NCBI GenBank assembly: GCA_017961115.1
Contig: JAGCXX010000018.1
Coordinates: 1 to 34,285, forward strand
Reading direction: 5' to 3'
DNA: 34,285 bases
Origin: Prevotella sp.
GTDB taxonomy: Bacteria; Bacteroidota; Bacteroidia; Bacteroidales; Bacteroidaceae
Within the stretch, counting starts at the first letter, position 1. The number at the start of each line of letters is the position of its first letter. The notes below the pieces were generated by a model. The model had not been told where the DNA came from. It saw only the letters and a program-made list of their open reading frames with translations, and searched no databases. Both the position numbers and the translations under genes were made by a program. Positions 16,827 to 25,791 of this stretch are shown here, one piece after another.

Positions 16827-16849
16827 TCATCCTCAACACATCAACTAAA

Positions 16850-19294
16850 ATGACAAACAAGAAATACGGACATTTCGATGACGCCAACCGCGAGTATGTC
16901 ATCACTGACCCACAGACCCCCTGGCCATGGATCAACTATTTGGGCAATGAGGATTTCTTCTCGCTCATCAGCAATACCGCCGGTGGCTATTCTTTTTACA
17001 AAGACGCCAAGTTCCGCCGCATCACCCGTTACCGCTACAACAATGTGCCAATGGACAACGGCGGACGCTATTTCTACATCAAGGATGGTGATACCATCTG
17101 GAATCCTGGATGGAAACCATGCAAGACGCCTCTCGATTTCTACGAGTGCCGCCACGGCATGAACTACACCCGCCTGACAGGAAAGAAAGACGGTATCGAA
17201 GCAAGCGTTCTCTTCTTCGTTCCATTGAAGAGTTGGTGTGAGGTGCAGAAACTCACTCTGCGCAACACCACCGACCAGGTGCGCAAGATACAGCTTTTCT
17301 CATTTGAGGAGTGGTGTCTGTGGAATGCAGCCACCGACATGGAGAACTTCCAGCGCAACTTCTCCACTGGCGAAGTAGAGATAGAGGGGTCGGTCATCTA
17401 TCACAAGACCGAATATCGTGAGCGCCGCAACCATTATGCCTACTACAGCGTCAATGTGCCGATAGATGGCTTCGACACCGACCGTGAGACCTTCATCGGC
17501 CTGTACAACGGATTCGAATGTCCCGACGCTGTGGTGGAAGGTCGTCCGCGCAACAGCCATGCGCATGGATGGAGTCCCATTGCCTCCCATTATATTGAGG
17601 TGGAACTGCAGCCTGGCGAGAGCCATGACTATATCTTCGTGCTCGGATACGTGGAGAATGAGCAAGACGAGAAGTTCATCGCCCCTAAAGTCATCAACAA
17701 GAAGAAGGCGCTGGATACCATCGCACGATTCGACACGACGGAGAAGGTGGACGCAGCCTTCCGTGAACTCAACGACTATTGGGACGCCCTGCTCGACATC
17801 TATGTCGTCGATACCGGCAATGAGAAACTCGACCGAATGGTGAATATCTGGAACCAATACCAATGCATGGTGACCTTCTGTATGTCGCGCTCCGCCTCGT
17901 TCTTCGAGAGCGGCATTGGCCGCGGCATGGGATTCCGCGACTCCAACCAAGACCTCGTGGGATTTGTCCATCAGATACCTGAGCGAGCCCGCCAGCGCAT
18001 CATCGACATCGCCTCCACCCAGTTCCCCGACGGCGGTTGCTACCACCAGTACCAACCTCTCACAAAGCGCGGCAACAACGACATCGGCGGAGGATTCAAC
18101 GATGACCCTTGCTGGCTCATCTTCGGAACGGTGGCATATATCAAGGAGACTGGCGATTTCTCCATTCTCGACGAGATGGTGCCCTTCGACAACCAGCCCG
18201 GCAGTGAGGTGACACTGATGGAACACCTGCGTGTGTCGTTCAATCATGTGGTCGACAACCTCGGTCCCCACCAATTGCCTCTTATTGGCCGTGCCGACTG
18301 GAACGACTGCCTCAACCTGAACTGTTTCTCATGGGACCCCAACGAGTCATTCCAAACCACAGAGAACAAGACAGAAGGGTCGCAGGCTGAGAGTCTGATG
18401 ATAGCCGGCCTGTTTGTAGTTACAGGTAACGAGTATGTCGCACTCTGCCGCCGCATTGGCAATGACGAAGAGGCTGAGCGCGCCCAAAAACACATCGATG
18501 CGATGGTCGATGCTGTGAAACGCGATGGATGGGACGGCGAGTGGTATCTGCGCGCCTACGACTTCTATGGTCGCAAAATTGGCAGCAACGAAAATGAAGA
18601 GGGTAAAATTTTCATTGAGAGTCAGGGATGGTGCACCATGGCAGGCATCGGTGCCGAGGAAGGCATGGTGGACAAGTCGCTCGACTCCGTGAAGAAGTAT
18701 TTGGAATGCGAGCATGGCATTGTGCTCAACAACCCCGCTTTTACCAAGTACATCTATGAATATGGTGAAATCAGCAGTTATCCTGAGGGCTACAAGGAGA
18801 ATGCCGGCATCTTCTGCCACAACAACCCCTGGGTCATCATCGGCGAGACGCTGGCCGGCCGTGGCGATGACGCTTGGAGCCACTACCGCAAGATTCTGCC
18901 GAGTTATGTGGAGGAGAAATACAGCACCCTGCACAAAGTAGAGCCCTATGTCAACTGCCAGATGGTAGCAGGCAAGGATGCTGCCCGACCCGGTGAAGGC
19001 AAGAACAGTTGGCTTACTGGAACGGCAGCGTGGATGTGGCTGACAGTGAGCCAATACATCCTCGGTGTGAAGCCCGACTACGACGGACTGCTCATCGACC
19101 CATGTGTGCCCAACACCGCCCAGGAATTCTCTGTGAAGCGCAAGTTCCGTGATGCAGAATACCGCATCCGCATCTCCAACCCACAGGGAGTGAACCGCGG
19201 TGTGCTCACCGTGGAGGTCGACGGAGTGTTGATTGACGGCAACGTTATCCCCTATTCACCCGGCAGCCACGAGGTGACGGTGATTATGGGATAG
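16850..19294 (+). CDS. GH94 family phosphorylase, cellobiose phosphorylase-like
   Basis: An 814-residue cytoplasmic glycoside phosphorylase of family GH94, which splits beta-linked disaccharides with phosphate to give an alpha-sugar-1-phosphate. The order is an N-terminal beta-sandwich, a linker, and an (alpha/alpha)6 catalytic barrel. The sugar-binding FRDSNQD is at 362-368 (within [14 protein letters not shown]), and the DWND segment at 483-486 is where the family’s general-acid aspartate is expected. Length and the [22 protein letters not shown] stretch match cellobiose phosphorylases better than chitobiose phosphorylases. It starts 23 bases after the ACT gene, a functionally odd neighbour, and no sugar importer is seen in the window. 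Cellobiose as substrate is inferred from family resemblance. Confidence 0.88.
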   Translation: MTNKKYGHFDDANREYVITDPQTPWPWINYLGNEDFFSLISNTAGGYSFYKDAKFRRITRYRYNNVPMDNGGRYFYIKDGDTIWNPGWKPCKTPLDFYECRHGMNYTRLTGKKDGIEASVLFFVPLKSWCEVQKLTLRNTTDQVRKIQLFSFEEWCLWNAATDMENFQRNFSTGEVEIEGSVIYHKTEYRERRNHYAYYSVNVPIDGFDTDRETFIGLYNGFECPDAVVEGRPRNSHAHGWSPIASHYIEVELQPGESHDYIFVLGYVENEQDEKFIAPKVINKKKALDTIARFDTTEKVDAAFRELNDYWDALLDIYVVDTGNEKLDRMVNIWNQYQCMVTFCMSRSASFFESGIGRGMGFRDSNQDLVGFVHQIPERARQRIIDIASTQFPDGGCYHQYQPLTKRGNNDIGGGFNDDPCWLIFGTVAYIKETGDFSILDEMVPFDNQPGSEVTLMEHLRVSFNHVVDNLGPHQLPLIGRADWNDCLNLNCFSWDPNESFQTTENKTEGSQAESLMIAGLFVVTGNEYVALCRRIGNDEEAERAQKHIDAMVDAVKRDGWDGEWYLRAYDFYGRKIGSNENEEGKIFIESQGWCTMAGIGAEEGMVDKSLDSVKKYLECEHGIVLNNPAFTKYIYEYGEISSYPEGYKENAGIFCHNNPWVIIGETLAGRGDDAWSHYRKILPSYVEEKYSTLHKVEPYVNCQMVAGKDAARPGEGKNSWLTGTAAWMWLTVSQYILGVKPDYDGLLIDPCVPNTAQEFSVKRKFRDAEYRIRISNPQGVNRGVLTVEVDGVLIDGNVIPYSPGSHEVTVIMG

Positions 19295-19316
19295 CTTCAA
19301 GGGACGCGTGGTCTTT

Positions 19317-20741
19317 TCAGTCCCAGCACTTCAGTTCATGCTCGATTTCCGGCAACAGACTTTTATGGAATATGGGGTCTTTGACCCCATTTCTTTTTTG
19401 TGCCCTATAATCATCAAGCAATCTGAACACATACTTGCCAAGTGAGACGATGGCAATGAGGTTGCAAGTCGTCAGCAGTGCCATGCAGAGGTCACCCAAG
19501 TTCCACGCCAGTTCAAGGCTGACCAAGGAACCAAACATCACCATCACCCCACCGGAGCATATGCGGTAGATTGTGAGGATGGTGCCACTGGATGTCATGA
19601 AGCGTATATTTGCCTCTCCGTAATAATAGTTTCCTATAATCGACGAGAATGCAAACAGCAAGATGGCCGCAGCTATGAACGACGGTCCAGAGGAACCGAT
19701 TTCAGAACCGAGTGCCGCCTGAGTAAGTGCGATGCCGTTGAGTTCCGGCACATCATATAGTCCGCTGATGAGAATGACGAAAGCCGTGCATGAACATACG
19801 AGCAATGTATCCGTGAACACCCCCAATGCCTGAATCAGTCCCTGTTTGACTGGATGAGATACAGTGGCAGTGGCCGCCACATTGGGCGCACTGCCCTCTC
19901 CTGCCTCATTGCTGAAGAGACCTCGTTTCACTCCATTCATGATTGTCGCTCCCAGTGCGCCACCAACGCCCTGTTCCAGTCCGAAAGCATCTGTGACAAT
20001 GACCTTCAGCACATGGGGAATATGTTCGATGTTCATAATGATGATAACAAAAACAAGCAGGAAATAACCTATTGCCATCAGCGGCACGAGCACTGCGCTC
20101 ACATTGGCAATCCGGTGAATGCCTCCAAAAACGATGATGAGTGCCATGGCAGAGAGAATGCCGCCCACCACCACGGGGTCCCATCCAAACGCCTCATGCA
20201 TCGCCCCGCAGATGGTATTGCTCTGAATACTGTTGTAGGAAAGTCCAAAAGTGATGGTCAGCAGAATGGCGAACGTATAAGCCATCCATTTATTGTGCAG
20301 TCCCTCTTGTATGTAGTAAGCAGGTCCGCCAATGAAAGAGTCCTTATGCCTTCTTTTGAAAAGCTGACCGAGAGTGGACTCCACAAAAGCCGTTGCAGAA
20401 CCAACCAAGGCGATAATCCACATCCAAAATATGGCTCCCGGTCCTCCTAAAGCAATGGCTGTGGCAACACCCGCCAGATTTCCTGTCCCCACCCTTGTGG
20501 CGACCGATACAGCGAATGCTTGAAATGAGGAAATGTGCTTGTTATTATACCTTTTATTGTCATCGAGATTGCCGGTACCCGACGAAACAGAGTCCGTCAG
20601 CAACCTAAACATCTCGCCCAACATACGGAACTGCACGCCCTTCATCTTCCATGTGAACCACAATCCACACAGCACCAAGGCAAAAATCAGCACATACCCC
20701 CAGATAGCATCATTGATTTGGGTAATAATCTCATTCATCAT
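19317..20741 (-). CDS. Alanine/glycine:cation symporter (AGCS family)
   Basis: A 474-residue polytopic inner-membrane protein of the AGCS family, which imports alanine or glycine with Na+ or H+. The family signature is the VATRVGTGNLAGVATAIALGGPGAIFWMW region, followed by FVESTLGQLF. About ten hydrophobic segments are visible, and the loop GLFSNEAGEGSAPNVAATA is highly typical. Two start methionines are adjacent (MMNEII); the first is used. The gene is convergent with the GH94 gene, with only 22 bases between the stop codons and no visible terminator there. The symporter is not physically linked to the alr operon, although alanine is a common theme. Confidence 0.93.
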   Translation of the reverse strand: MMNEIITQINDAIWGYVLIFALVLCGLWFTWKMKGVQFRMLGEMFRLLTDSVSSGTGNLDDNKRYNNKHISSFQAFAVSVATRVGTGNLAGVATAIALGGPGAIFWMWIIALVGSATAFVESTLGQLFKRRHKDSFIGGPAYYIQEGLHNKWMAYTFAILLTITFGLSYNSIQSNTICGAMHEAFGWDPVVVGGILSAMALIIVFGGIHRIANVSAVLVPLMAIGYFLLVFVIIIMNIEHIPHVLKVIVTDAFGLEQGVGGALGATIMNGVKRGLFSNEAGEGSAPNVAATATVSHPVKQGLIQALGVFTDTLLVCSCTAFVILISGLYDVPELNGIALTQAALGSEIGSSGPSFIAAAILLFAFSSIIGNYYYGEANIRFMTSSGTILTIYRICSGGVMVMFGSLVSLELAWNLGDLCMALLTTCNLIAIVSLGKYVFRLLDDYRAQKRNGVKDPIFHKSLLPEIEHELKCWD

Positions 20742-20926
20742 ATGACAATATGGTTGGAGATTTATGAAATTCGAGATAAAATTACAGAATAATAGTCTGA
20801 TTCTCTATTTGTTGGACTGAAAACTTATTTTCGACGTTAATTTTTAACAATTCAATCCCCAAAACGATGATTATTGCCCGCTGAACTATCACCATACTAC
20901 AGTGGTTATAAAAAAACGATATTTTA

Positions 20927-20958
20927 TTTGGAAATAACAAGGAAAGTACTTACTTTTG
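20927..20958 (+). promoter_or_regulatory. Promoter of the acidic-tail protein gene
   Basis: TTTG (20927-20930) and TACTTTTG (20951-20958) are separated by 20 bases, 48 bases before the ATG at 21007. The intergenic stretch 20742-20926 between the divergent genes holds nothing else recognisable. Confidence 0.7.
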
Positions 20959-21006
20959 CAACGAAACATCGAAGAAGCCCAATAATTCATTCACTAATCA
21001 AATAGT

Positions 21007-21816
21007 ATGAAAAAAGAGAAGAAAGCACTTACCTTGAAAACGCTCAACAAGAGCAACATCTGGGATCTGCAGGAGAACGACATCTTCCGCCTGTGGGAAT
21101 CTGCAGAGAAAGATGCAGACATCAAAGACTATGTACGCCACTACCTCGACATCATCAAGAGCGCTTTTGACGTGGAAGAGGTGAAAGAGGACAAGCCAGA
21201 AATTGTGAAGAAATACGAGTCACGCGGATACAAAGTGGGACAACTGAAAATGGATGATAGCGAGAAGACCAAATTTGCCATCAAGAAGCGCCCCATCCTG
21301 CGTGTGACCGACCTTACCTACGAGAATATCCGCCACATTTCCACCACGAAGTTACTCGAGGTCATCGACCGTAATTTCGGCGGCGGCTGGGACAGTCTAT
21401 CCCAAAGCATCCAGGACATCATCGAGAGTGGTTTCGACATCAGCACCACCACGTTGCCCAAAGACCGTCTGCATAAGCGCGGTGGCATGTATGAGAAGAA
21501 AGTGGCCGACGGTTTTGAGGTACTCGAAATCACCAAGGGCATGTGGGTAGAGGCTATCTTCGCCAAGGCCAAGCCGATAGTGGAGCGTCCCCACATCTTG
21601 CTGGACGAAGATTTGGACAGTGATGAGGAAGACCTTGAGAATGAAGACGAAGACATCGACCTGCCCGAGGAGGAAGACAACTACAACATGCCTGAAGAAG
21701 ATGATGCATTCGATGAGGACAAGTTGACGGAGGAGAGTTATCGCACCACCTTCGATACAGACCCCGAAGACCTCAATTTTGAGGCAGAAAGCATCTCTGA
21801 TGACTATGAAGATTGA
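21007..21816 (+). CDS. Conserved hypothetical protein with highly acidic C-terminus (269 aa)
   Basis: A 269-residue soluble protein that I do not recognise. Residues 1-200 are a mixed alpha/beta, Lys/Glu-rich region (KKEKKALTLKTLNKSNIWDLQEND at the start; GGGWDSLSQSIQDIIESGFD in the middle). From about 201 the protein becomes an almost uninterrupted Asp/Glu stretch (DEDLDSDEEDLENEDEDIDL and further) resembling the acidic tails of RNA-polymerase delta subunits, nucleic-acid mimics or chaperones. There is no signal peptide. It is transcribed alone from a strong promoter and ends with a terminator, so it is monocistronic. The last codons GAA-GAT-TGA lie at a heptad repeat array. A nucleic-acid- or ribosome-related role is speculation. 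Confidence 0.75.
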   Translation: MKKEKKALTLKTLNKSNIWDLQENDIFRLWESAEKDADIKDYVRHYLDIIKSAFDVEEVKEDKPEIVKKYESRGYKVGQLKMDDSEKTKFAIKKRPILRVTDLTYENIRHISTTKLLEVIDRNFGGGWDSLSQSIQDIIESGFDISTTTLPKDRLHKRGGMYEKKVADGFEVLEITKGMWVEAIFAKAKPIVERPHILLDEDLDSDEEDLENEDEDIDLPEEEDNYNMPEEDDAFDEDKLTEESYRTTFDTDPEDLNFEAESISDDYED

Positions 21817-21845
21817 AGATTGAAAATAGAAAATTGAAAATTGAT
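21811..21845 (+). repeat. Heptad tandem repeat array (GATTGAA type), five units
   Basis: Two GATTGAA units followed by three degenerate ones (AATAGAA, AATTGAA, AATTGAT). The first unit supplies the TGA stop (21814-21816) of the acidic-tail gene. Confidence 0.85.
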
Positions 21846-21858
21846 AATACAAAAATTT

Positions 21859-21892
21859 AAAAGAGGCTTGTCTCGCGACGAGCCTCTTTTGA
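21859..21892 (+). terminator. Rho-independent terminator of the acidic-tail gene
   Basis: A 14-bp stem with one G-T pair: AAAAGAGGCTTGTC (21859-21872) with GACGAGCCTCTTTT (21877-21890), tetraloop TCGC, ending in four T. The A4/T4 ends make it usable in both directions. Confidence 0.85.
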
Positions 21893-22045
21893 CATACTTA
21901 CTAAAACTAATTAACCACTAAAAAAACTAATCTTTGTTCCTTGTTCTTGAATCTTGTTGCAAATATAGTCAATAAATATTGAATTTTATCTTTTAAATCG
22001 TTAAAATAATCTCCTTATTCACACATTATGAGTTTTCGAACATTA

Positions 22046-22066
22046 TAATGGAAATTTATTCCATTA
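22046..22066. repeat. Short inverted repeat downstream of the FadL-like gene
   Basis: TAATGGAA (22046-22053) and TTCCATTA (22059-22066) form an 8-bp stem with a 5-base loop, 14 bases beyond the stop of the minus-strand FadL-like gene. No T tract follows, so terminator function is uncertain. Confidence 0.45.
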
Positions 22067-22079
22067 AAGGGATAATCGT

Positions 22080-23666
22080 TTAGAAGGTGAAACCCATTGT
22101 GCACATAATCTGATGGCGCTTGTTGTTCACTTCCACGAAATTAGCCACATTTTCGAAGTCATAATAATTCTTGTCGGTATACGCCATGAAGGGAGAGAAG
22201 TCACCCTTAGCAATAGAATACTGGTAGGCGAGGTCGAAATTGAATTTGCCTGTGGAGTAACCCAATCCGCAAGTGAAGCGGTTGGTGTCCTTCCAGTTGG
22301 TGAAGTCGGTAGCCGTAGAGATATAGGAGCCATTCGACTGAATGGTGCCGTCCTTGAAACCATCCTTGTCATACATTGCTGTTGAGTAATTGTAACCAGC
22401 ACGCAGGGCAAGTTCGGGAGTCACCTTGAGTTCTGCACCCACCTTGATAGTGCTCACCCCCTTGAGGGTTCTCTTGGTGTGGTCGTTCATATTCATATCG
22501 TTATGACTCGACTCGTAGTAGTCGTAGAAGTAATACTCCCCACCATCGTTGATGCGAGTCTTGATGGTTCCAAAGTCTGCATAGTCAAAGCCAAAGCCCA
22601 ATGCCAACTGTTTGCCTACGGTATATCCCGCACTCAGGCCGAATTTCCAGGGAGTATAGATTTTGTAGTCGTATGACTCCTCCGACCATGCATAATTGTT
22701 GCCATCGCTAATTTCCGTATAATTGGAGGTAGTGAGGTCATACCACGTTGGTGTATGAACGGCCACTCCAATCAGCAACGGCGAGTACTCAATCGGGCGG
22801 AAGATAGCACCCAATTTGACATCCACACCCTGTCCTTTAATCCTACGTTCGTCATAGACATTGAGTTTGTTGATGTTCTCTGGATTGGGCAAAGTCATCT
22901 CCGTATAGTCTCCGATATGCTCGTAATGCACATCGTGAAGCCCCACAGTCAAACCCAAATAGACACGGTCGTTGATATTGCCGCTGATATTAAAGTCATA
23001 CTCTCCGATATAGCCTTTGTGGGCACGGTCGAAGTCATAACCCGCAGCCTCGTAGTAATAACGCTCCCCGTCACCGGCGGCATATAAGAGGTTTTTCACA
23101 TACATATCATCAAGCTGATTGCAGGAGCTATAAGGCTCATTAATATAGACTCTCCCGTTGTCATCCATGGGGCACAAGAAGCCATTGTTCAACTTCATGT
23201 AAGTCAACTTGTTCTGCGATGCGTAGACCGTTCCGTCGGGTGATGGCCGTCCGAACATGTCGTCAGCAGAAAGAATGAGGTTGAAGTTGCGGCTCTTATG
23301 GAAATTGAATGCCGCATTGATATACGACGAGCCATCGACAGAGGCAACAGCCCACACGCCGCCGAGCTGGTCGAAACTCACTTTTGTGGCATCACCATGA
23401 GGATACTCAGCAGCATCAGCCTGTGAGACAACACTCACGGTACCCTCTAACTTGCTCTTGCGGAAGCGGGCGATGCCAGCAGGGTTGGAGCCGATGGTAG
23501 AGATGTCAGCACCGAGTGCGTCAAGCGCGCCGCCCATTCCCACATAGCGAGCAGAACCATTGAGGTCTTCTCCCGCAATTTTGGCGTTCTCGTAAGTCTC
23601 CTGAGCAGAAGCCTGTCCTACGGACAGCAACGCCACTGCCATCAAAAAATATTTGATTTTCATCAT
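22080..23666 (-). CDS. OmpP1/FadL-like outer-membrane protein
   Basis: A 528-residue exported protein with a signal peptide (residues 1-22, cleavage after ASAQ region) and a long beta-strand-rich body with alternating aromatic residues and a C-terminal phenylalanine (MGFTF), as expected for an outer-membrane barrel. The N-terminal segment GSARYVGMGGALDALGADISTIGSNPAG is characteristic of OmpP1/FadL-type proteins, which move hydrophobic molecules across the outer membrane; the N-terminal segment plugs the barrel. The adjacent methionines (MMKIK) leave a 3-base uncertainty in the start. It lies 49 bases downstream of the Gly/Tyr/Ser-rich gene in the same direction, so the two are probably co-transcribed. 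The cargo is unknown. Confidence 0.8.
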   Translation of the reverse strand: MMKIKYFLMAVALLSVGQASAQETYENAKIAGEDLNGSARYVGMGGALDALGADISTIGSNPAGIARFRKSKLEGTVSVVSQADAAEYPHGDATKVSFDQLGGVWAVASVDGSSYINAAFNFHKSRNFNLILSADDMFGRPSPDGTVYASQNKLTYMKLNNGFLCPMDDNGRVYINEPYSSCNQLDDMYVKNLLYAAGDGERYYYEAAGYDFDRAHKGYIGEYDFNISGNINDRVYLGLTVGLHDVHYEHIGDYTEMTLPNPENINKLNVYDERRIKGQGVDVKLGAIFRPIEYSPLLIGVAVHTPTWYDLTTSNYTEISDGNNYAWSEESYDYKIYTPWKFGLSAGYTVGKQLALGFGFDYADFGTIKTRINDGGEYYFYDYYESSHNDMNMNDHTKRTLKGVSTIKVGAELKVTPELALRAGYNYSTAMYDKDGFKDGTIQSNGSYISTATDFTNWKDTNRFTCGLGYSTGKFNFDLAYQYSIAKGDFSPFMAYTDKNYYDFENVANFVEVNNKRHQIMCTMGFTF

Positions 23667-23715
23667 TGTCGTGTTGTTTATATGTTGAAAGGTGTATATC
23701 TGCTAAAGCATCATA

Positions 23716-24714
23716 TTATCTGCCACGGCCTCCTCCACTACCGGAGCCACCAGAGCGACTGCCGCCACCGCCGAAGGAACCGCCTCCACCGCCACTGCTG
23801 TAGGAGCCTCCACCACCGCTGTAGGAACCGCCACTGTAGCTAGACGATGACGGTGCGCTATAGGAGCGTGCGGAAGCATTGCTATACGACGGATTGTATG
23901 TGCGATTATTACTGCCCGAACTGGTCCGGCTGCCACCACCCAGAGCACTGGTTTTGGCTCCCGACCGGTTGTATGAAGTGCGCGAGCCTGAGCTGCCGGC
24001 AGAACCAACGTTGTTGCTGAATGTGCCATTGCTCACCACACGTCCTCCAAATGTGCCATTGGATGCTACTGTATAGCCCTTGTTGTAAGACCTTGGTGTG
24101 GCACTTGGACTTGTTGAAGCATAGTTGCCGCCATTGTTGTAGCTCACGATACCGCCTCCTCCATAGTAACCGTAGGGACGGCCATAGTATCCATAGTAGC
24201 TGTAGTAGGGCCATCCAATATAACCATAGTGCCATGGTGACCATCCCCAATAGCCATAGTATAAGTCAGCATACCATGGATCCCATATCCATGGGTAGGG
24301 ACCGTAGTAAGATGGATCATAAAAACCATAATAGTAGCTGCGGTAGGGATAGAGCCAAGGGTTGTACCATCCGGCATAGCCATCATAGATTCCCATACGC
24401 GCACTATAGCGGAAGTCCTCGTCATCACCTTTATAAATGAAGACGGTGTCTGTGCCATAAATGCCGTTGCCAGTTGAGAACTCGATGATGTCGTTGCCCA
24501 ACGAGTCTTTCCCCACGATGTCATAAGAGCTGCGGAATCGTCTGTTGTACTCATCCACATTCACATCACGCCCGATTTTTGGAGGGCTGTTCTTGTAGGA
24601 TACTGCTTTCTTTGTCGCCTCACCCTTCTTTGGAACATAATACATATCGTCCTGTGCGAAAAGGGAGATAGGCAGGAAAGCCATCATCAATACTGTGATC
24701 ATCAACTTTTTCAT
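23716..24714 (-). CDS. Secreted Gly/Tyr/Ser-rich low-complexity protein
   Basis: A 332-residue exported protein with a signal peptide (residues 1-20, FAQDD cleavage site). Residues about 40-110 look like a small ordered domain (VNVDEYNRRFRSSYDIVGKDSLG). Residues about 115-190 are extremely rich in Tyr, Trp, Gly and Pro (YYYGFYDPSYYGPYPW and similar), and the last 140 residues are Ser/Gly-rich, ending SGGSGSGGGRGR. Such composition suggests an extracellular or surface structural or adhesive protein, but no family name can be given. Codon use and base composition match the neighbours. It is followed 49 bases later by the FadL-like gene. Two candidate -7 promoter elements lie upstream. Confidence 0.75.
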   Translation of the reverse strand: MKKLMITVLMMAFLPISLFAQDDMYYVPKKGEATKKAVSYKNSPPKIGRDVNVDEYNRRFRSSYDIVGKDSLGNDIIEFSTGNGIYGTDTVFIYKGDDEDFRYSARMGIYDGYAGWYNPWLYPYRSYYYGFYDPSYYGPYPWIWDPWYADLYYGYWGWSPWHYGYIGWPYYSYYGYYGRPYGYYGGGGIVSYNNGGNYASTSPSATPRSYNKGYTVASNGTFGGRVVSNGTFSNNVGSAGSSGSRTSYNRSGAKTSALGGGSRTSSGSNNRTYNPSYSNASARSYSAPSSSSYSGGSYSGGGGSYSSGGGGGSFGGGGSRSGGSGSGGGRGR

Positions 24715-24744
24715 ATTGCGACTTGTTTAAATGTTTTCACGTTG

Positions 24745-24775
24745 CAAAAATACAACTACTTTTGATGCAAATATA
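24745..24775 (-). promoter_or_regulatory. Two candidate -7 elements for the Gly/Tyr/Ser-rich gene
   Basis: On the minus strand, TATATTTG (24775-24768) and TATTTTTG (24752-24745) both match TAnnTTTG, 31 to 61 bases before the start codon. No well-spaced -33 was found for either. Confidence 0.45.
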
Positions 24776-24817
24776 CGGAAAAACCCTAAAACGAGGTAGG
24801 TTTTTCCCTATTTTTTA

Positions 24818-24825
24818 TAAATTTG
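24818..24825 (+). promoter_or_regulatory. -7 promoter element TAAATTTG of prmA
   Basis: Exact TAnnTTTG match 97 bases before the prmA ATG, giving a leader of about 90 bases that contains an imperfect hairpin and a heptad array. Divergent from the elements at 24768-24775. Confidence 0.5.
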
Positions 24826-24843
24826 CACAAAATTATGATGATT

Positions 24844-24886
24844 GGGAGTTGAGGAGTCTTAGAGTTGCTTTGACTCCATAACTACC
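24844..24886 (+). promoter_or_regulatory. Imperfect hairpin in the prmA leader
   Basis: GGGAGTTGAGGAGTC (24844-24858) is partly complementary to GACTCCATAACTACCC (24871-24886), with an uninterrupted GGAGTC/GACTCC core. It lies upstream of the AACTATG array and the prmA start. The left arm shares 18 of 20 bases with 33722-33741. Confidence 0.45.
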
Positions 24887-24896
24887 CAACTACATA

Positions 24897-24931
24897 AACT
24901 ATGAACTATGAACTGTGAATTATGAACTATT
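24897..24931 (+). repeat. Heptad tandem repeat array (AACTATG type) spanning the prmA start
   Basis: Five 7-bp units: AACTATG, AACTATG, AACTGTG, AATTATG, AACTATT. The ATG of the fourth unit (24922-24924) is the prmA start codon. Earlier units create two five-codon ORFs (24901-24918 and 24908-24925); the second stop overlaps the prmA start as ATGA. Confidence 0.9.
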
Positions 24932-25791
24932 TACAAGCCACATTCCACATCAGCGGTGCTGAAAAATCTTCCGAGTTGCTAAGCATTGCCCGTGACCTTA
25001 TAATGGGGTTGGCATCGGAGGCGGGTTTTGAAAGTTTCAGCGAAGAGGGCGATGTGCTCACCGGTTATGTTCAGGACGACCTGCTTCACCGTGAACTGCT
25101 TGATGCCTCCCTCACCGACTTACCCATTCAGGGCATCAGTGTGAGTTATGATTTGGAGAAAGCAGAATATCGCGACTGGAATGCCGTGTGGGAGGAGGAA
25201 GGATATGAGCCAATCGTTGTCGACAATCTATGTATCATCCACGACACGAAGCACCCTGTTGATATTGAAGAGGGACAGTTGGAGATTGTAATTGACGCCA
25301 AGATGGCGTTTGGCACCGGCACGCATGAGACCACCCAGATGATGATTGCCCATCTGCTGCATGCAGAACTCACTGGCAAACGTGTGCTCGACTGCGGCTG
25401 CGGCACCGGCATTCTCTCCGTTGCGGCCTCTAAGGCAGGAGCTGCCGAAGTGGTGGCCTATGACATAGACGAGTGGAGCGTGGAGAATACGCTTCACAAC
25501 GCACAACTCAACGGTGCTGAAAATATCGAGGTGCTTATGGGCGATGTCCATGTACTCTCCCATGTCAGCGGAGTCTTCGACATAGTGATGGCCAACATCA
25601 ACCGCAACATCCTGTTGGCAGACATGGCTGCGATGTGTGGGATACTCGCCAAGGGCGGAATGCTGATTCTGAGTGGATTCTATGAGAGTGACGTAGCTTT
25701 GCTCACCGCCGAGGCTGAGCGTTTGGGACTTGTCTTTCAGTCAAAGACATCAATAGACGACTGGGTATCGCTGTCATTTCTCTCTGAGTAA
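24922..25791 (+). CDS. prmA: Ribosomal protein L11 methyltransferase
   Basis: A 289-residue SAM-dependent methyltransferase that methylates ribosomal protein L11. The PrmA signature AFGTGTHETT is at 129-138, SAM motif I LDCGCGTGILS at 156-166, and the catalytic-loop-like segment DIVMANINRNIL follows, as expected for PrmA (which methylates amino groups). The N-terminal domain (1-100) corresponds to the L11-binding part. The only usable in-frame ATG is at 24922; the one 21 bases upstream meets a stop after five codons. The start lies inside a heptad repeat array. The last 55 bases overlap the 3' end of the minus-strand GH25 gene. Confidence 0.95.
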   Translation: MNYLQATFHISGAEKSSELLSIARDLIMGLASEAGFESFSEEGDVLTGYVQDDLLHRELLDASLTDLPIQGISVSYDLEKAEYRDWNAVWEEEGYEPIVVDNLCIIHDTKHPVDIEEGQLEIVIDAKMAFGTGTHETTQMMIAHLLHAELTGKRVLDCGCGTGILSVAASKAGAAEVVAYDIDEWSVENTLHNAQLNGAENIEVLMGDVHVLSHVSGVFDIVMANINRNILLADMAAMCGILAKGGMLILSGFYESDVALLTAEAERLGLVFQSKTSIDDWVSLSFLSE

